DNA of 64,000 nucleotides from SIAQ01 sp964484265 (lineage in GTDB: Bacteria; Planctomycetota; Planctomycetia; Gemmatales; Gemmataceae). The notes beneath the pieces are model-generated. The model saw only the letters and a program-made list of their open reading frames with translations, was not told the DNA's origin and did no database searches. The stretch covers positions 88,939 to 152,938 of the forward strand of contig CAZAFH010000005.1 in the NCBI GenBank assembly GCA_964484265.1. The letters run 5' to 3'. This document shows positions 16,515-24,761 of this stretch, piece by piece. A program made the translations under genes and the position numbers. Within the stretch, counting starts at the first letter, position 1. The number at the start of each line of letters is the position of its first letter.

Positions 16515-19040
16515 ATGAACGCAATGAACTCGATCATAATCTGGTTGAAGCCGCCGGCGCCTTTCGCCTTGGCGGCCTTGGTATTGTCACTAACCACGTC
16601 GGTGTACGCTCAAGGCGTGGCGCAGCCTCCCTGTAATTGGATGGACGTCGGCCCGGAACGATTGCAGGCGGACAATCCCGGCAAGGTTACCGCTGGTCCG
16701 TTACTCACGCCGGGTTCACACACCGTGTGGGTGGCGCTGAAGCGAAATGACCCCGCGAGGCCCTATTCTCTCTGGAATGGCACCGGTCCATTTGACGTGA
16801 AGGCGGGCACGAAATATCTGGTCCGCATCGAAGATGGCCAAACGCCTCGCGTTTCGTGGGAGACGGAACCCGCACGCTTGTCGGCTTATCGAAACCCAGG
16901 ATCGATGGGAGCCGTCTACTTCCAGAATGCCACCCAGAATGACAACTGGTATGGCGTCGCTGTCTGCCTTGGCGGCGGCGGACCTGGTGCCGGCGTAAAA
17001 ATCGCCATGCAGGGGTTTCGCTTTGGCATCACCGTAAGCAACGGCAAGCAGCTCACGTTTTCCGCAAATGGTTCGACGAACTCCACCGTTGTCAAAATCG
17101 ATGGCCAGGTCACGGAACTCGGTCATCCGAACGGCAAAGTTGTCGAACCGTATAATCCGCTACCCAACGGCGGCGTACGATCCACCTGGATCATGAACAA
17201 CGTCCGCTTCACGCAATTGCTCGAACCGGTAATGAGCCAATCCGGCGCACGCGATACGGTCCGAGTTCGCTGGTTGATTCGCAATGAGGAATTCAAGCCG
17301 CATCAGGTAGGCCTGCGTCTGCAGCTCGATACCCTGATCGGTCAGAACGATGGTGTGCCGTTTACCGTTCCAGGACTGCCCGGCCTGGTGACGACGACGG
17401 CTGATTATCCGACGCAGGGGCCGATTCCTTACTTCGTGCAGGCGCTTGAGGTCGCGAATTTGAAAACACCTGGCACGGTGGCTCACCTGTCATTAAAACT
17501 CGGTGGGCCGATTGAGGCGCCTGGGCGTGTTTGCCTGACTCATTGGCCAGGTTACAACTACCTGAATTGGGAAGTTCCTTTGCGCGATCTGACCGGCGAT
17601 TCGGCTGTTGTGTTGTATTGGCCCGAAACCGTATTGCAGCAGAATCAAGAGCGTGAAATCGGCTTCTCGTACGGCCTTGGCGACGTCAAAAGCAGCGAGG
17701 GAAGAATTGGCACCACGACTGTGACACGCACCCAAAGCGGTGACGAATTTCCGATCACGGCCTATGTGAACGATCCCGCGCCGGGCGAGACGCTGACCAT
17801 CGAACCGCCCGCAGCCATCCGCGTGGTTGGCCCCACGACGGTGACGGTCCCGCCGCCACCCGCTGGCGCCAAGGACAGGACGAGCATCGTCACCTGGCAA
17901 GCACGAGCAACACAGGCAGGCAACTTCGAGTTTACGATTCGGTCCAGCACGGGTGTGACGCAAACGCAATCGCTGACGGTCGCTCCAGGAACGGATGTCG
18001 TGCAAAAGGACGACGAAAACACGGTTCAGAAGCTGATTCGGCAATTGCAGAATCCCGACGTCATCGCACGCCTGAGTGCCGCGAAGGAACTCGGTAGGCT
18101 TGGCGCGGCAGCCGCGCCGGCGATCCCGGCATTGCAAGAACGCACGAAGGACAGCGACGAGGATGTCCGCCGTGTCGCCGAGAATAGTCTGAGGACGATT
18201 CAAGCAGCGCTCGCCGCGGGGCCGTCGGAACAGATCCAGCGTCTGATTCGTGAATTGCAGGCACCCGACGTAATCGCTCGCCTGGTGGCTGCGAAGGAAC
18301 TTGGCAAGCTCGGATCGGCTGCGCGCGACGCGTTGCCGGCGTTGCAGAAGGCGATCCAGGACCCTGACGCGGATGTTCGGCTCGTGGCTGCCAACAGCGT
18401 GCGATTGATCCAGGCGTCGTCAGGGCAAGGACAAGATTTGCAAAAGTTGATTCAGCAGCTTTCCAACGCCGATGCCCTGGTGCGCATGGTCGCCGCCAAG
18501 GAATTGGCGAAGATGGGCGCCGCCGCCAAGGTAGCGGTTCCCGGACTGCAAAAGCTACTACAGGATCCTGACGAGGATGTCCGCCGCGTCGCGTCGAATG
18601 CACTCGAACGAATTCAGGGAGTCGTTCCGCCCAGGCCGGTCGAGCCGCCGCCCGTGGGCAACACCGTCGCCGGCACGACGTGGAGCGGAACGGAGAATCT
18701 CTCCGGTTTCGGCAAGCTCGCCTTCAGGTTCGAACCCGACGGCAAGGCGGTCATGATCGACGCACAATCCACGGTCAATGGCAGTTGGGCTCAGAAAGGC
18801 GACGAGGTGACCATCACGTTCAAGAACTGCGTCTACATCGGCGCCATTCAGGGCCAAACAATGACCGGCAACGCCCGTTATACAGTGGATAGCAATACAA
18901 GCTGGACCTTCTCGCTCACGCGAGGCAGTGCCGCTCCACCGGCGCCGCAACAGCATTCGCGCCAGGCGGAAGTGGGTATCAACAAACCATGGCCGGAACA
19001 CAAGTTTCCTCAGCGACTCGTGTTTCCAACACGCCGATAG
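16515..19040 (+). CDS. Exported HEAT-repeat protein with C-terminal W-GTE domain
   Basis: A protein of 841 residues, start supported by GGAGGAGC. The signal peptide (FALAALVLSLTTSVYAQ) is followed by about 460 residues of beta-rich sequence that I cannot assign. Three HEAT-repeat blocks at roughly 500-565, 575-640 and 645-705 share the pattern VQKLIRQLQNPDVIARLSAAKELGRLG and DSDEDVRRVAENSLRTI. The last ~100 residues form a small beta domain, TTWSGTENLSGFGKLAFRFE...GKAVMIDA...ITFKNCVYIG...SWTFSLT, also found at the end of the next gene and twice in the 22.2 kb gene. The protein is presumably a periplasmic scaffold. It lies 88 bases before the HEAT-caspase gene, with which it shares both modules. 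Confidence 0.8.
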   Translation: MNAMNSIIIWLKPPAPFALAALVLSLTTSVYAQGVAQPPCNWMDVGPERLQADNPGKVTAGPLLTPGSHTVWVALKRNDPARPYSLWNGTGPFDVKAGTKYLVRIEDGQTPRVSWETEPARLSAYRNPGSMGAVYFQNATQNDNWYGVAVCLGGGGPGAGVKIAMQGFRFGITVSNGKQLTFSANGSTNSTVVKIDGQVTELGHPNGKVVEPYNPLPNGGVRSTWIMNNVRFTQLLEPVMSQSGARDTVRVRWLIRNEEFKPHQVGLRLQLDTLIGQNDGVPFTVPGLPGLVTTTADYPTQGPIPYFVQALEVANLKTPGTVAHLSLKLGGPIEAPGRVCLTHWPGYNYLNWEVPLRDLTGDSAVVLYWPETVLQQNQEREIGFSYGLGDVKSSEGRIGTTTVTRTQSGDEFPITAYVNDPAPGETLTIEPPAAIRVVGPTTVTVPPPPAGAKDRTSIVTWQARATQAGNFEFTIRSSTGVTQTQSLTVAPGTDVVQKDDENTVQKLIRQLQNPDVIARLSAAKELGRLGAAAAPAIPALQERTKDSDEDVRRVAENSLRTIQAALAAGPSEQIQRLIRELQAPDVIARLVAAKELGKLGSAARDALPALQKAIQDPDADVRLVAANSVRLIQASSGQGQDLQKLIQQLSNADALVRMVAAKELAKMGAAAKVAVPGLQKLLQDPDEDVRRVASNALERIQGVVPPRPVEPPPVGNTVAGTTWSGTENLSGFGKLAFRFEPDGKAVMIDAQSTVNGSWAQKGDEVTITFKNCVYIGAIQGQTMTGNARYTVDSNTSWTFSLTRGSAAPPAPQQHSRQAEVGINKPWPEHKFPQRLVFPTRR

Positions 19041-19048
19041 CACGGTCC

Positions 19049-19076
19049 GAAGCCCAGGGAAGAGCAGAGCGAATCC
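19049..19076. repeat. Hairpin of the GAGCGCAGCGA-loop family
   Basis: Stem CCCAGGGA / TCCCTGGG around the loop AGAGCAGAGCGAA. It sits in the 88-base gap between the two HEAT genes. It is a variant of the family seen at 37636, 39412, 45281, 49280, 57966, 58009, 60375 and 60412. Confidence 0.7.
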
Positions 19077-19128
19077 CTGGGTTTGAGAATGTTCTTATAA
19101 CGGGCTAGCGGCAAGCGGGAGGCTTCTC

Positions 19129-20820
19129 ATGAACACCACAAGACGAATTCTCTTTGGCTTTGCGGTTGTCGTGTCCTCGTTCTGCGTAACGGTCTTTCTT
19201 TCTGCTCAGGAAATGGGGACTTTACAGACAGAGCAGGGCGTAGTTCGCCGCCTGATTCAGCAGTTGCAAGATCCCGTTGAGACGACGCGCCTTCAAGCTG
19301 CGAAGCAACTCGGTACCCTCGGAGCAGCGGCTCGTGACGCAGTACCGGAATTGCGGAAGGCGACGCAGGATTCGGACATCGATGTCCGCCAGATGGCCGC
19401 GGCGGCGCTCGCTCGCATTCTGGGCGAGCAAGTCGTCGTGCCAGGGCGTCGGCCGGACCTGTTCATGCTTGCGGTAGGCATCGATCGATACCAGGCGCCG
19501 GTGAATAATCTAAGCGGTTGCGTCAACGATGCCTTGGGCATGGCCAATGTCTTCAAGGCGCAGAAAGGAAAACTGTATGGAACCGTCGAGACCCAGATTC
19601 TAGCCGACGCGGATGCCACGCGTGCCAATATCCACGCCGGCCTGGAATCGTTGCGAACCAAGGGTAAGCCGGGCGATTGGTATGTAATCGTTCTGAGCGG
19701 CCACGGCGGCCCGGCGATGCAACACTGGGCCTTCCTGACCCACGATCGCGGCGACCTCACCGACGACACCATCCTCGGCGTGGCCGACAGTCTCGCGAGT
19801 GACGGCAAAAAGGTGCTCGTCCTTATCGATGCGTGCTTCGTCGGCCAGATTCGCTACGCCGCCAACGCCATCCTGAATCGGCATCGCGACCCGAACAAGG
19901 GCGGCATCATCCTGGCGATCTCCAGCATGCCAGCACAGACCAGTTCCGCCCTCGGTAACTACAGTGCGTTCGCGCGAGCGTTCGAGGAAGGCATGGCGGG
20001 CATGGCGGATCTCGACGGTAACAAGATCGTCACGCTCATGGAACTTCGCCGGTTCACCTACAACCGCGTTTATGAACTCGTCCTGCAGCGACGATTCTTT
20101 CCCGGCCTGCCCGTGGCGACGCAAGACAGCGTGATCGATGCATCGCTGTCGATGGCCGAGTCGATGCCGCTCGCCTACGCACAAAATCCGCCGCCAATTT
20201 TCAACGATGATGGCATCGCGCGGTCGATGCCATCGCTTCATGGCACGTGGGAACGTTCGGAGAATACCGGGCACGGGGTAACGACCTATCGCCTGAAGCT
20301 CGATCCCAATGGGCATTTCCGGGCTACCATGACGGTAGGCGATCGTTCCACCCAGGTCGGCGAGGGCATTTTCCGAGCGATGGAAAAAGCCTTGCAGCTA
20401 CAACACTGGCAGGGAGTCGATCGGCTTGAAAACGCCACCGTCGTTGGTGAGGAGCTGCGTTTCCGCTTTCAAGGCCACGCTCTTGCTCTCAAGCGATATG
20501 TCCCGCCAGCGCCGGTTGCCGGCGGTGTCGCTGGCACGACGTGGATCGGAACGGAGAGCTTGAAGGGTTTTGGCGCACTGACCATGCAATTTGAACCCGA
20601 TGGCAAAGCGATCATGATCGATGCCAAATCCACCGTAAACGGCCAATGGACGCAGGTCGGACATCGCGTCACGATAACCTTTCAGAATTGCGTCTACGTT
20701 GGCGACGTCATGGGCCAAACGCTCTCCGGAAATGCCAACTACACCAACGGCGAGGGGGCCTGGACGTTCTCCCTGACCCAACGCAAGGCGCCCAGCCGCA
20801 TCGGTTCGACGGGATCATGA
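19129..20820 (+). CDS. Exported HEAT-caspase-W-GTE protein (metacaspase-like peptidase)
   Basis: A protein of 563 residues. The signal peptide (FGFAVVVSSFCVTVFLSAQ) is followed by one HEAT block (about 40-105). A caspase/peptidase C14 p20 domain (about 112-330) has the catalytic dyad His192 in VLSGHGG and Cys236 in LIDACFVG. A canonical EF-hand loop DLDGNKIVTLME lies at 294-305. A lipocalin-like beta region (about 365-460) precedes a terminal W-GTE domain (TTWIGTESLKGFG...ITFQNCVYVG). Caspase-fold peptidases of bacteria usually cleave after Arg/Lys and many need calcium; both are inferred here. Co-directional with the HEAT/W-GTE gene and likely a functional partner. Both catalytic residues are present, so I expect an active enzyme. 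Confidence 0.85.
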   Translation: MNTTRRILFGFAVVVSSFCVTVFLSAQEMGTLQTEQGVVRRLIQQLQDPVETTRLQAAKQLGTLGAAARDAVPELRKATQDSDIDVRQMAAAALARILGEQVVVPGRRPDLFMLAVGIDRYQAPVNNLSGCVNDALGMANVFKAQKGKLYGTVETQILADADATRANIHAGLESLRTKGKPGDWYVIVLSGHGGPAMQHWAFLTHDRGDLTDDTILGVADSLASDGKKVLVLIDACFVGQIRYAANAILNRHRDPNKGGIILAISSMPAQTSSALGNYSAFARAFEEGMAGMADLDGNKIVTLMELRRFTYNRVYELVLQRRFFPGLPVATQDSVIDASLSMAESMPLAYAQNPPPIFNDDGIARSMPSLHGTWERSENTGHGVTTYRLKLDPNGHFRATMTVGDRSTQVGEGIFRAMEKALQLQHWQGVDRLENATVVGEELRFRFQGHALALKRYVPPAPVAGGVAGTTWIGTESLKGFGALTMQFEPDGKAIMIDAKSTVNGQWTQVGHRVTITFQNCVYVGDVMGQTLSGNANYTNGEGAWTFSLTQRKAPSRIGSTGS

Positions 20821-20866
20821 GCGACCTGAAGAAATAGGTCACGCTTGAACTAAAGTGCCGTTTTTC

Positions 20867-20924
20867 GCCGCTTGCGGCTTAACTCTCAGCGAGGCGCCAT
20901 GCTGGGCGCCAAGCCGCAAGCGGC
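20867..20924. repeat. Nested palindrome after the HEAT-caspase gene
   Basis: Perfect 14-base arms GCCGCTTGCGGCTT and AAGCCGCAAGCGGC enclose a second inverted pair GGCGCC/GGCGCC. It lies just before the ECF-type promoter motif of the next gene. It may work as a transcription barrier between the two genes; no T-run follows. Confidence 0.75.
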
Positions 20925-20940
20925 AAATCGCAAGTTTCTT

Positions 20941-20967
20941 TGTCACATCCGACTATTCGTGCGTTAG
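20941..20967 (+). promoter_or_regulatory. ECF-type promoter candidate (caspase gene)
   Basis: TGTCACAT (20941-20948), 13 bases, then CGTTAG (20962-20967). The same spaced pair occurs before three other genes or operons of the cluster (22138, 23008, 28113). It predicts transcription starting near 20974 and a 5' leader of about 40 bases. Confidence 0.6.
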
Positions 20968-21012
20968 ACATGTGAAGATTACGACACCCTCAACCTTTCA
21001 GGAGTATCTCAC

Positions 21013-21873
21013 ATGAGCGCACTTACACCCTTGCGTCACCTAGTTCTCGCTCTCAGTTTGGCAGGAGTCTGTTTCACGGGCTCTGAGGCGATCGCCGTCG
21101 AACAAAGGCCAACCGTCCATCTGGTCGCTATCGGCGATCTCGACGTCGGCGGAAATTTCGGCAAGAAAGTTGCCGAGGATGCTCGCAACATTGTCTCGAC
21201 GTTTCGTGACACGTTTGCGAATGCCGGTAAATCCGACCAGCTCAAGACGCATCTGGTACTCGGTCGGGACGTTAACCCCGATCACGTCCTGGGCCTGATC
21301 AGCGGCCTGAACGTTCAGCCGCAAGACACCCTCGTCGTGCTCTATTCAGGCCACGGCGGGATGAGGGCGCGAAACGATCATGTGCTGGCGTTCCACCACG
21401 GCGCGTTGTCGAAAAATCGGCTTCTGCAAACCATGGCAGCGAAGAATCCGCGCCTTTCCGTGCTTCTGACGGATTGCTGCAGTAACGGCGTCCCGCAGGT
21501 GCCCGTGGCGCCTCGATACCAACCGCGACCCACGCAAGACGGCCCGGCGATGGAATGGCGGACGATGGAAAGCCTGTTCCTGCGACACCGCGGCTTGGTC
21601 GAAATCACCGCTGCCGAGCCGGGGTACAGCAGCAAGCTTGACGGCATGCGAACGGGCAGCATTTTCACGAATGCTTTGATCCGGGTTCTGAAGACGCCGC
21701 AGAGCGAGCTGATTCGCCACCTCGATCGCGACGGCGACCGTCAAATGCAGTGGGATGAAATCCTGCCGCAACTGCGAGGTCTGGCAGCGAGCTACCATCG
21801 CCAGCAATACCGGGCGGATGATCAGCAAGCCTTTGCGACATCGCTCGGAATCTGGATTCCGGCAAGCCGCTAA
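21013..21873 (+). CDS. Exported caspase-fold peptidase with EF-hand loop
   Basis: A protein of 286 residues. A signal peptide (LVLALSLAGVCFTGSEAIA) leads into a caspase/C14 domain. His114 lies in VVLYSGHGG and Cys156 in VLLTDCCSNG. A C-terminal segment carries a textbook EF-hand loop DRDGDRQMQWDE (238-249). There is no HEAT or W-GTE domain, so it is a stand-alone paralogue of the caspase part of the preceding gene. It has its own ECF-type promoter motif and an AGGAG site. Calcium control is suggested by the loop; substrate unknown. Activity in the periplasm or outside the cell is inferred from the signal peptide. Confidence 0.85.
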   Translation: MSALTPLRHLVLALSLAGVCFTGSEAIAVEQRPTVHLVAIGDLDVGGNFGKKVAEDARNIVSTFRDTFANAGKSDQLKTHLVLGRDVNPDHVLGLISGLNVQPQDTLVVLYSGHGGMRARNDHVLAFHHGALSKNRLLQTMAAKNPRLSVLLTDCCSNGVPQVPVAPRYQPRPTQDGPAMEWRTMESLFLRHRGLVEITAAEPGYSSKLDGMRTGSIFTNALIRVLKTPQSELIRHLDRDGDRQMQWDEILPQLRGLAASYHRQQYRADDQQAFATSLGIWIPASR

Positions 21874-21897
21874 TCTCGATCCGCGAGGTTGAACAAC

Positions 21898-21947
21898 GCA
21901 GGTCAACGCGGGTTTCATTCCAAGGGAATGAAGCCGCGTTGACCTGC
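21898..21947 (+). terminator. Long hairpin after the caspase gene
   Basis: Arms of about 22 bases (GCAGGTCAACGCGG... and its complement) with one mismatch, one bulge and a 5-base loop. They are followed by GCGTTTTATATTTTAC. It starts 24 bases after the stop codon and may terminate transcription, although the T-run is some distance from the stem. It could also be a palindromic mobile repeat. Confidence 0.5.
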
Positions 21948-22137
21948 ATGCGTTTTATATTTTACGCGGTATGAATTGAGACATTGGTGGCACAGACAAG
22001 AATGTCCGTGCGCAGGTAAGCACAGACAGGAATGTCTTTACCACCAATCCAGAATGCATCACTTCGGCTCGCTCAAAGTATATATTCGCATGTCGGTGGA
22101 GTCGATGCGCTATCCCAACGAAAAATGGATTTCCATT

Positions 22138-22164
22138 TGTCACATCGCCGCGAAACGCCGTAAG
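22138..22164 (+). promoter_or_regulatory. ECF-type promoter candidate (double W-GTE gene)
   Basis: TGTCACAT (22138-22145), 13 bases, CGTAAG (22159-22164). Identical spacing to the sites at 20941, 23008 and 28113. The downstream start codon is at 22243, giving a leader of about 70 bases. Confidence 0.6.
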
Positions 22165-22242
22165 GACCGTGAATCCAACAATGCTGCTGGATTCGAATTC
22201 GCGGAAAACAAGTTACTTCTTTTTTTTGAAAGGGGAATTCCC

Positions 22243-22929
22243 ATGGTCAAGGCAATCGGCACTCTGGCGTTGGTTCTCGCTTCTTTCGGTTTGGTTGGCT
22301 CGGCTTTCGCTCAAGACCCTGTCACGCAACGGCCCGGTATTTCTCGCCCGGCAACAAAAATTGCAGCGCCGCCTGCACCGCTCAACCAGGCCGCAGCTCG
22401 GCCTCTGGTGACGCTGGAAGGTCGGGAAGCATGGGGCACGACTGGCGAACTCGAGTTCCAAATGTTCGCGGGCAACCGGGCCGTCATGATTGATGAAACC
22501 AGAAATCCCGTTGAAGGCACCTACCGCGTCGTCGGCAATCGGCTTACGCTCACTTTCAACAACTGCGTGTACGACGCCACCGAAGCCAACGGCGTCATGA
22601 CCGGCCGGGCGCGATACACCAACGGACCGAACGCCGGCCAGGCGTGGAATTTCCGCGTAACGGTTCGCAACATGCTCGTGGGGCGAACCTTTGCTGGTAA
22701 CGAAACCTTGCTGAACTACGGCCCGGTGTCGTTCCGATTCGTAAACGCCAACACCGTCGAAATGACAGACACCGATGGCGTAACCCGCGGCACTTACACT
22801 CAAAACGGCCTCACTGTCACGATGACCTTCGGCAACGTGACCTACGCCGGCGATATTCGCGGCGACGCGATCAGCGGAACGGCGACCAATAGCCGCAGCA
22901 CCTGGACCTTTCAGGTTTCCGCGCGGTAG
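22243..22929 (+). CDS. Small exported protein made of two W-GTE domains
   Basis: A protein of 228 residues from an ATG behind AAAGGGG. The signal peptide (IGTLALVLASFGLVGSAFAQ) and a short Pro/Ala linker are followed by two copies of the beta-rich domain. The first has AVMIDETRNPVEGTYRVVG, LTFNNCVYDA and AWNFRVT; the second has RTFAGNETLLNYGPVSFRF, MTFGNVTYAGD and STWTFQVS. The same domain ends the two HEAT proteins upstream. I do not recognise a named family; strand pattern and length resemble small lipocalin-like barrels. It may bind the same partner or ligand as those proteins. It has its own ECF-type promoter motif and a terminator. Confidence 0.75.
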   Translation: MVKAIGTLALVLASFGLVGSAFAQDPVTQRPGISRPATKIAAPPAPLNQAAARPLVTLEGREAWGTTGELEFQMFAGNRAVMIDETRNPVEGTYRVVGNRLTLTFNNCVYDATEANGVMTGRARYTNGPNAGQAWNFRVTVRNMLVGRTFAGNETLLNYGPVSFRFVNANTVEMTDTDGVTRGTYTQNGLTVTMTFGNVTYAGDIRGDAISGTATNSRSTWTFQVSAR

Positions 22930-22946
22930 TTCGTGAGACCGCTGTA

Positions 22947-22979
22947 AACGTCCCCGGGACAAACCGGGGGCGTTTTTTT
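22947..22979 (+). terminator. Rho-independent terminator
   Basis: AACGTCCCCGG and CCGGGGGCGTT pair around GACAAA and run straight into seven T residues. It ends the transcript of the double W-GTE gene and isolates the following ECF operon. Confidence 0.9.
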
Positions 22980-23007
22980 CATTTTTGGAAAAATATCTAC
23001 GCCCATG

Positions 23008-23034
23008 TGTCACATTCTTGAAATCCCGCGTAAT
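23008..23034 (+). promoter_or_regulatory. ECF-type promoter candidate upstream of the sigma-factor operon
   Basis: TGTCACAT (23008-23015), 13 bases, CGTAAT (23029-23034). It follows the terminator at 22979 and precedes the ECF gene by about 390 bases with no strong gene in between, so it could provide autoregulation with a long leader. Confidence 0.5.
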
Positions 23035-23422
23035 AAAATTGACCTCATTACTCCAACGTCGGAAAGAAATGGTGCTCTTATGTTCACCGTGCAGCCAAAA
23101 AAGCCCGAGAGCTTGAGTTTTCAGATTCAGGTGAAAGTCTGGAAACTGCCTCGCGGCCATCGCGTCTTGCCAAGAAACGGAGTGCACCGGGACGTCCGCA
23201 AGCAAGCACGCGTGAACGCCCGCGCTGATTTGCGGCGGTCCGCGGACTGATTCGTCGAAGCTGTTTCTTGGAAATTCAAAGGCAGGTCCGGCGAGCTGAT
23301 CCGGACCGGTCGAACCCAAAAAATCATAGCGTTCCCAGGTCTCGGTCGGCTCGCGGGAGAGCATCGTAGGCATCACGCTCCGCGTGATGCTTGTTATGAC
23401 GCGTTAAGAAAAGGAGCAAGAA
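23035..23422 (+). other. Long leader or gap before the ECF gene
   Basis: About 390 bases. A frame from an ATG at 23080 to 23250 (56 codons, starting MFTVQPKKPES) is possible, but it has no good ribosome-binding site and unremarkable composition, so I do not call a gene. Bases 23361-23390 carry one half of the ATCGTAGGCATCACGCTCCG palindrome found complete at 54939-54997. Confidence 0.4.
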
Positions 23423-24190
23423 ATGTTGCAAGAACCCTCTCGGCATGATTTCGGGCAGACGCGTTGGTCGGAGGTAATCGTTGGACAGCAGGACGGAGAA
23501 GCCGGCGACCAGGCCCGGAATCGGTTTCTCGAACGCTACCACGGCGCCATCAATCGGTATTTGCTGTCGCGCCTGGGCGATCCACACGCGGTGGACGAGG
23601 TTTACGAAATCTATGTGGATCGCGTCAAGGAGAACCACCCATTTCTGCGACGAGCCGATCGGGAAAAGGGGCATTTTCGGCACTATCTTCGGCGCGTGTT
23701 GCAGAACCTCGTCATCGACTATTACCGGAGGCAAAAAGGCCCGAAGCCGGTCAGTCCGCTCATGGACGACGATTTCGTGGCGCCGCCGTTGACTGATGAA
23801 CAGGAGGAGCAGTTCCGCCGTGAGTGGGTGATCGAACTCATGTTCCATGCCTGGCGTGCGTTGGAAGAAAAATCGCGGGCCGACGAGAAGCCCTATTACG
23901 ATCTGATGTTGTTCAAGGCGCAGAATCCGCAAGCGCGTTCACGGGAAATTGCCGAGCATTTCTCGAAAACGTGGAGCAAGCCGCTGACCGAAGCGAACGT
24001 CAGGCAGCTAATTCATCGGGGTCAGGGCTTCTTGAGCGATCTCCTGCTCGAAGAAGTCGCCCACTCCCTGGAGCAACGCCTGGAATCGCCCGCCAGCGCG
24101 GATCAAGTTGAAGAGGAACTGATCGAGTTAAAGATGCTCGACGATCCCCGCCGGGCAGCGCTGGCACGATTTCGTGCCCGCGAGACGTGA
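23423..24190 (+). CDS. ECF-type RNA polymerase sigma factor, planctomycete kind
   Basis: A protein of 255 residues, start behind AAGGAGCAAG. The region-2 segment FLERYHGAINRYLLSRLGDPHAVDEVYEIYVDRV ... FRHYLRRVLQNLVIDYYRRQK is that of ECF sigma factors. The opening FGQTRWSEVI is typical of planctomycete members. Region 4 (REIAEHFSKTWSKPLTEANVRQLIHRGQGFLSDLLLEEV) includes a helix-turn-helix. An acidic tail extends past region 4. No anti-sigma factor is adjacent; instead a PPC-like exported protein and a membrane-spanning Ser/Thr kinase follow at short spacing. The kinase may control it by phosphorylation (inference). It may recognise the TGTCACAY-N13-CGWWA sites of this cluster. Confidence 0.85.
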   Translation: MLQEPSRHDFGQTRWSEVIVGQQDGEAGDQARNRFLERYHGAINRYLLSRLGDPHAVDEVYEIYVDRVKENHPFLRRADREKGHFRHYLRRVLQNLVIDYYRRQKGPKPVSPLMDDDFVAPPLTDEQEEQFRREWVIELMFHAWRALEEKSRADEKPYYDLMLFKAQNPQARSREIAEHFSKTWSKPLTEANVRQLIHRGQGFLSDLLLEEVAHSLEQRLESPASADQVEEELIELKMLDDPRRAALARFRARET

Positions 24191-24235
24191 GTCAGTAAAC
24201 TACCTTTGTCCTTGTTCGCATACCGGAGAAAACCA

Positions 24236-24721
24236 ATGTCCGCATACATTAGAACACCGTTTATTTATTTTTTAGCCATCGCCGCGAGCCTCGGCGTCAC
24301 CGGCACGAGTTTGGGCCAGAACGGGCAGACAAAATATGTTCAAGAAGCTGCAGCTCGTCTTGCTCCGCTCGTGGACAAGGCCGCCCAACAGAACTACCGG
24401 TTTCAAAAGAATGCCTTTTCGTTTGGCGGCGCCTTGATCGACAAGAACGCGGATCGATGGGTTCCGGTCTATACCGTTCAGTTGACGGAAGGCCGTTCTT
24501 ACGTTTTTCTCGCCGCCGGCGACGACGACACGAGAGACCTTGATCTCGACATCCAGGATTCCTCGGGCCGAACGCTCGCAGCGGATGTGGAAACGACCGC
24601 CGTCGCCTTCGTCTCGTTTACTCCGAGAACTACAGGCCGCTACACGGTTCGACTGCGGCTTTACGATTCCCGAGACGGCGTGCCGTGTTATTGTCTCTCG
24701 GCCGTGATGGCGAAGAATTGA
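24236..24721 (+). CDS. Small exported PPC-like protein
   Basis: A protein of 161 residues from the ATG at 24236 behind CCGGAG. The signal peptide (FIYFLAIAASLGVTGTSLGQ) is followed by about 35 helical residues. A beta-sandwich of the bacterial pre-peptidase C-terminal (PPC) type follows: YTVQLTEGRSYVFLAAGDDDTRDLDLDIQDSSGRTLA...FTPRTTGRYTVRLRLYDS. Such domains bind or fold beside secreted enzymes. It sits 45 bases after the sigma gene and 40 before the kinase gene, so the three form an operon. It might be an extracytoplasmic sensor partner of the kinase (inference). Confidence 0.75.
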   Translation: MSAYIRTPFIYFLAIAASLGVTGTSLGQNGQTKYVQEAAARLAPLVDKAAQQNYRFQKNAFSFGGALIDKNADRWVPVYTVQLTEGRSYVFLAAGDDDTRDLDLDIQDSSGRTLAADVETTAVAFVSFTPRTTGRYTVRLRLYDSRDGVPCYCLSAVMAKN

Positions 24722-24761
24722 CGAATCATTCCAGGAACTTCACTGCCGCGGGAGGGTGGCG

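Noticed and set aside
23080..23250. Possible 56-codon gene before the ECF factor
   Set aside because: No ribosome-binding site, no recognisable features, and the sequence fits better as a leader.
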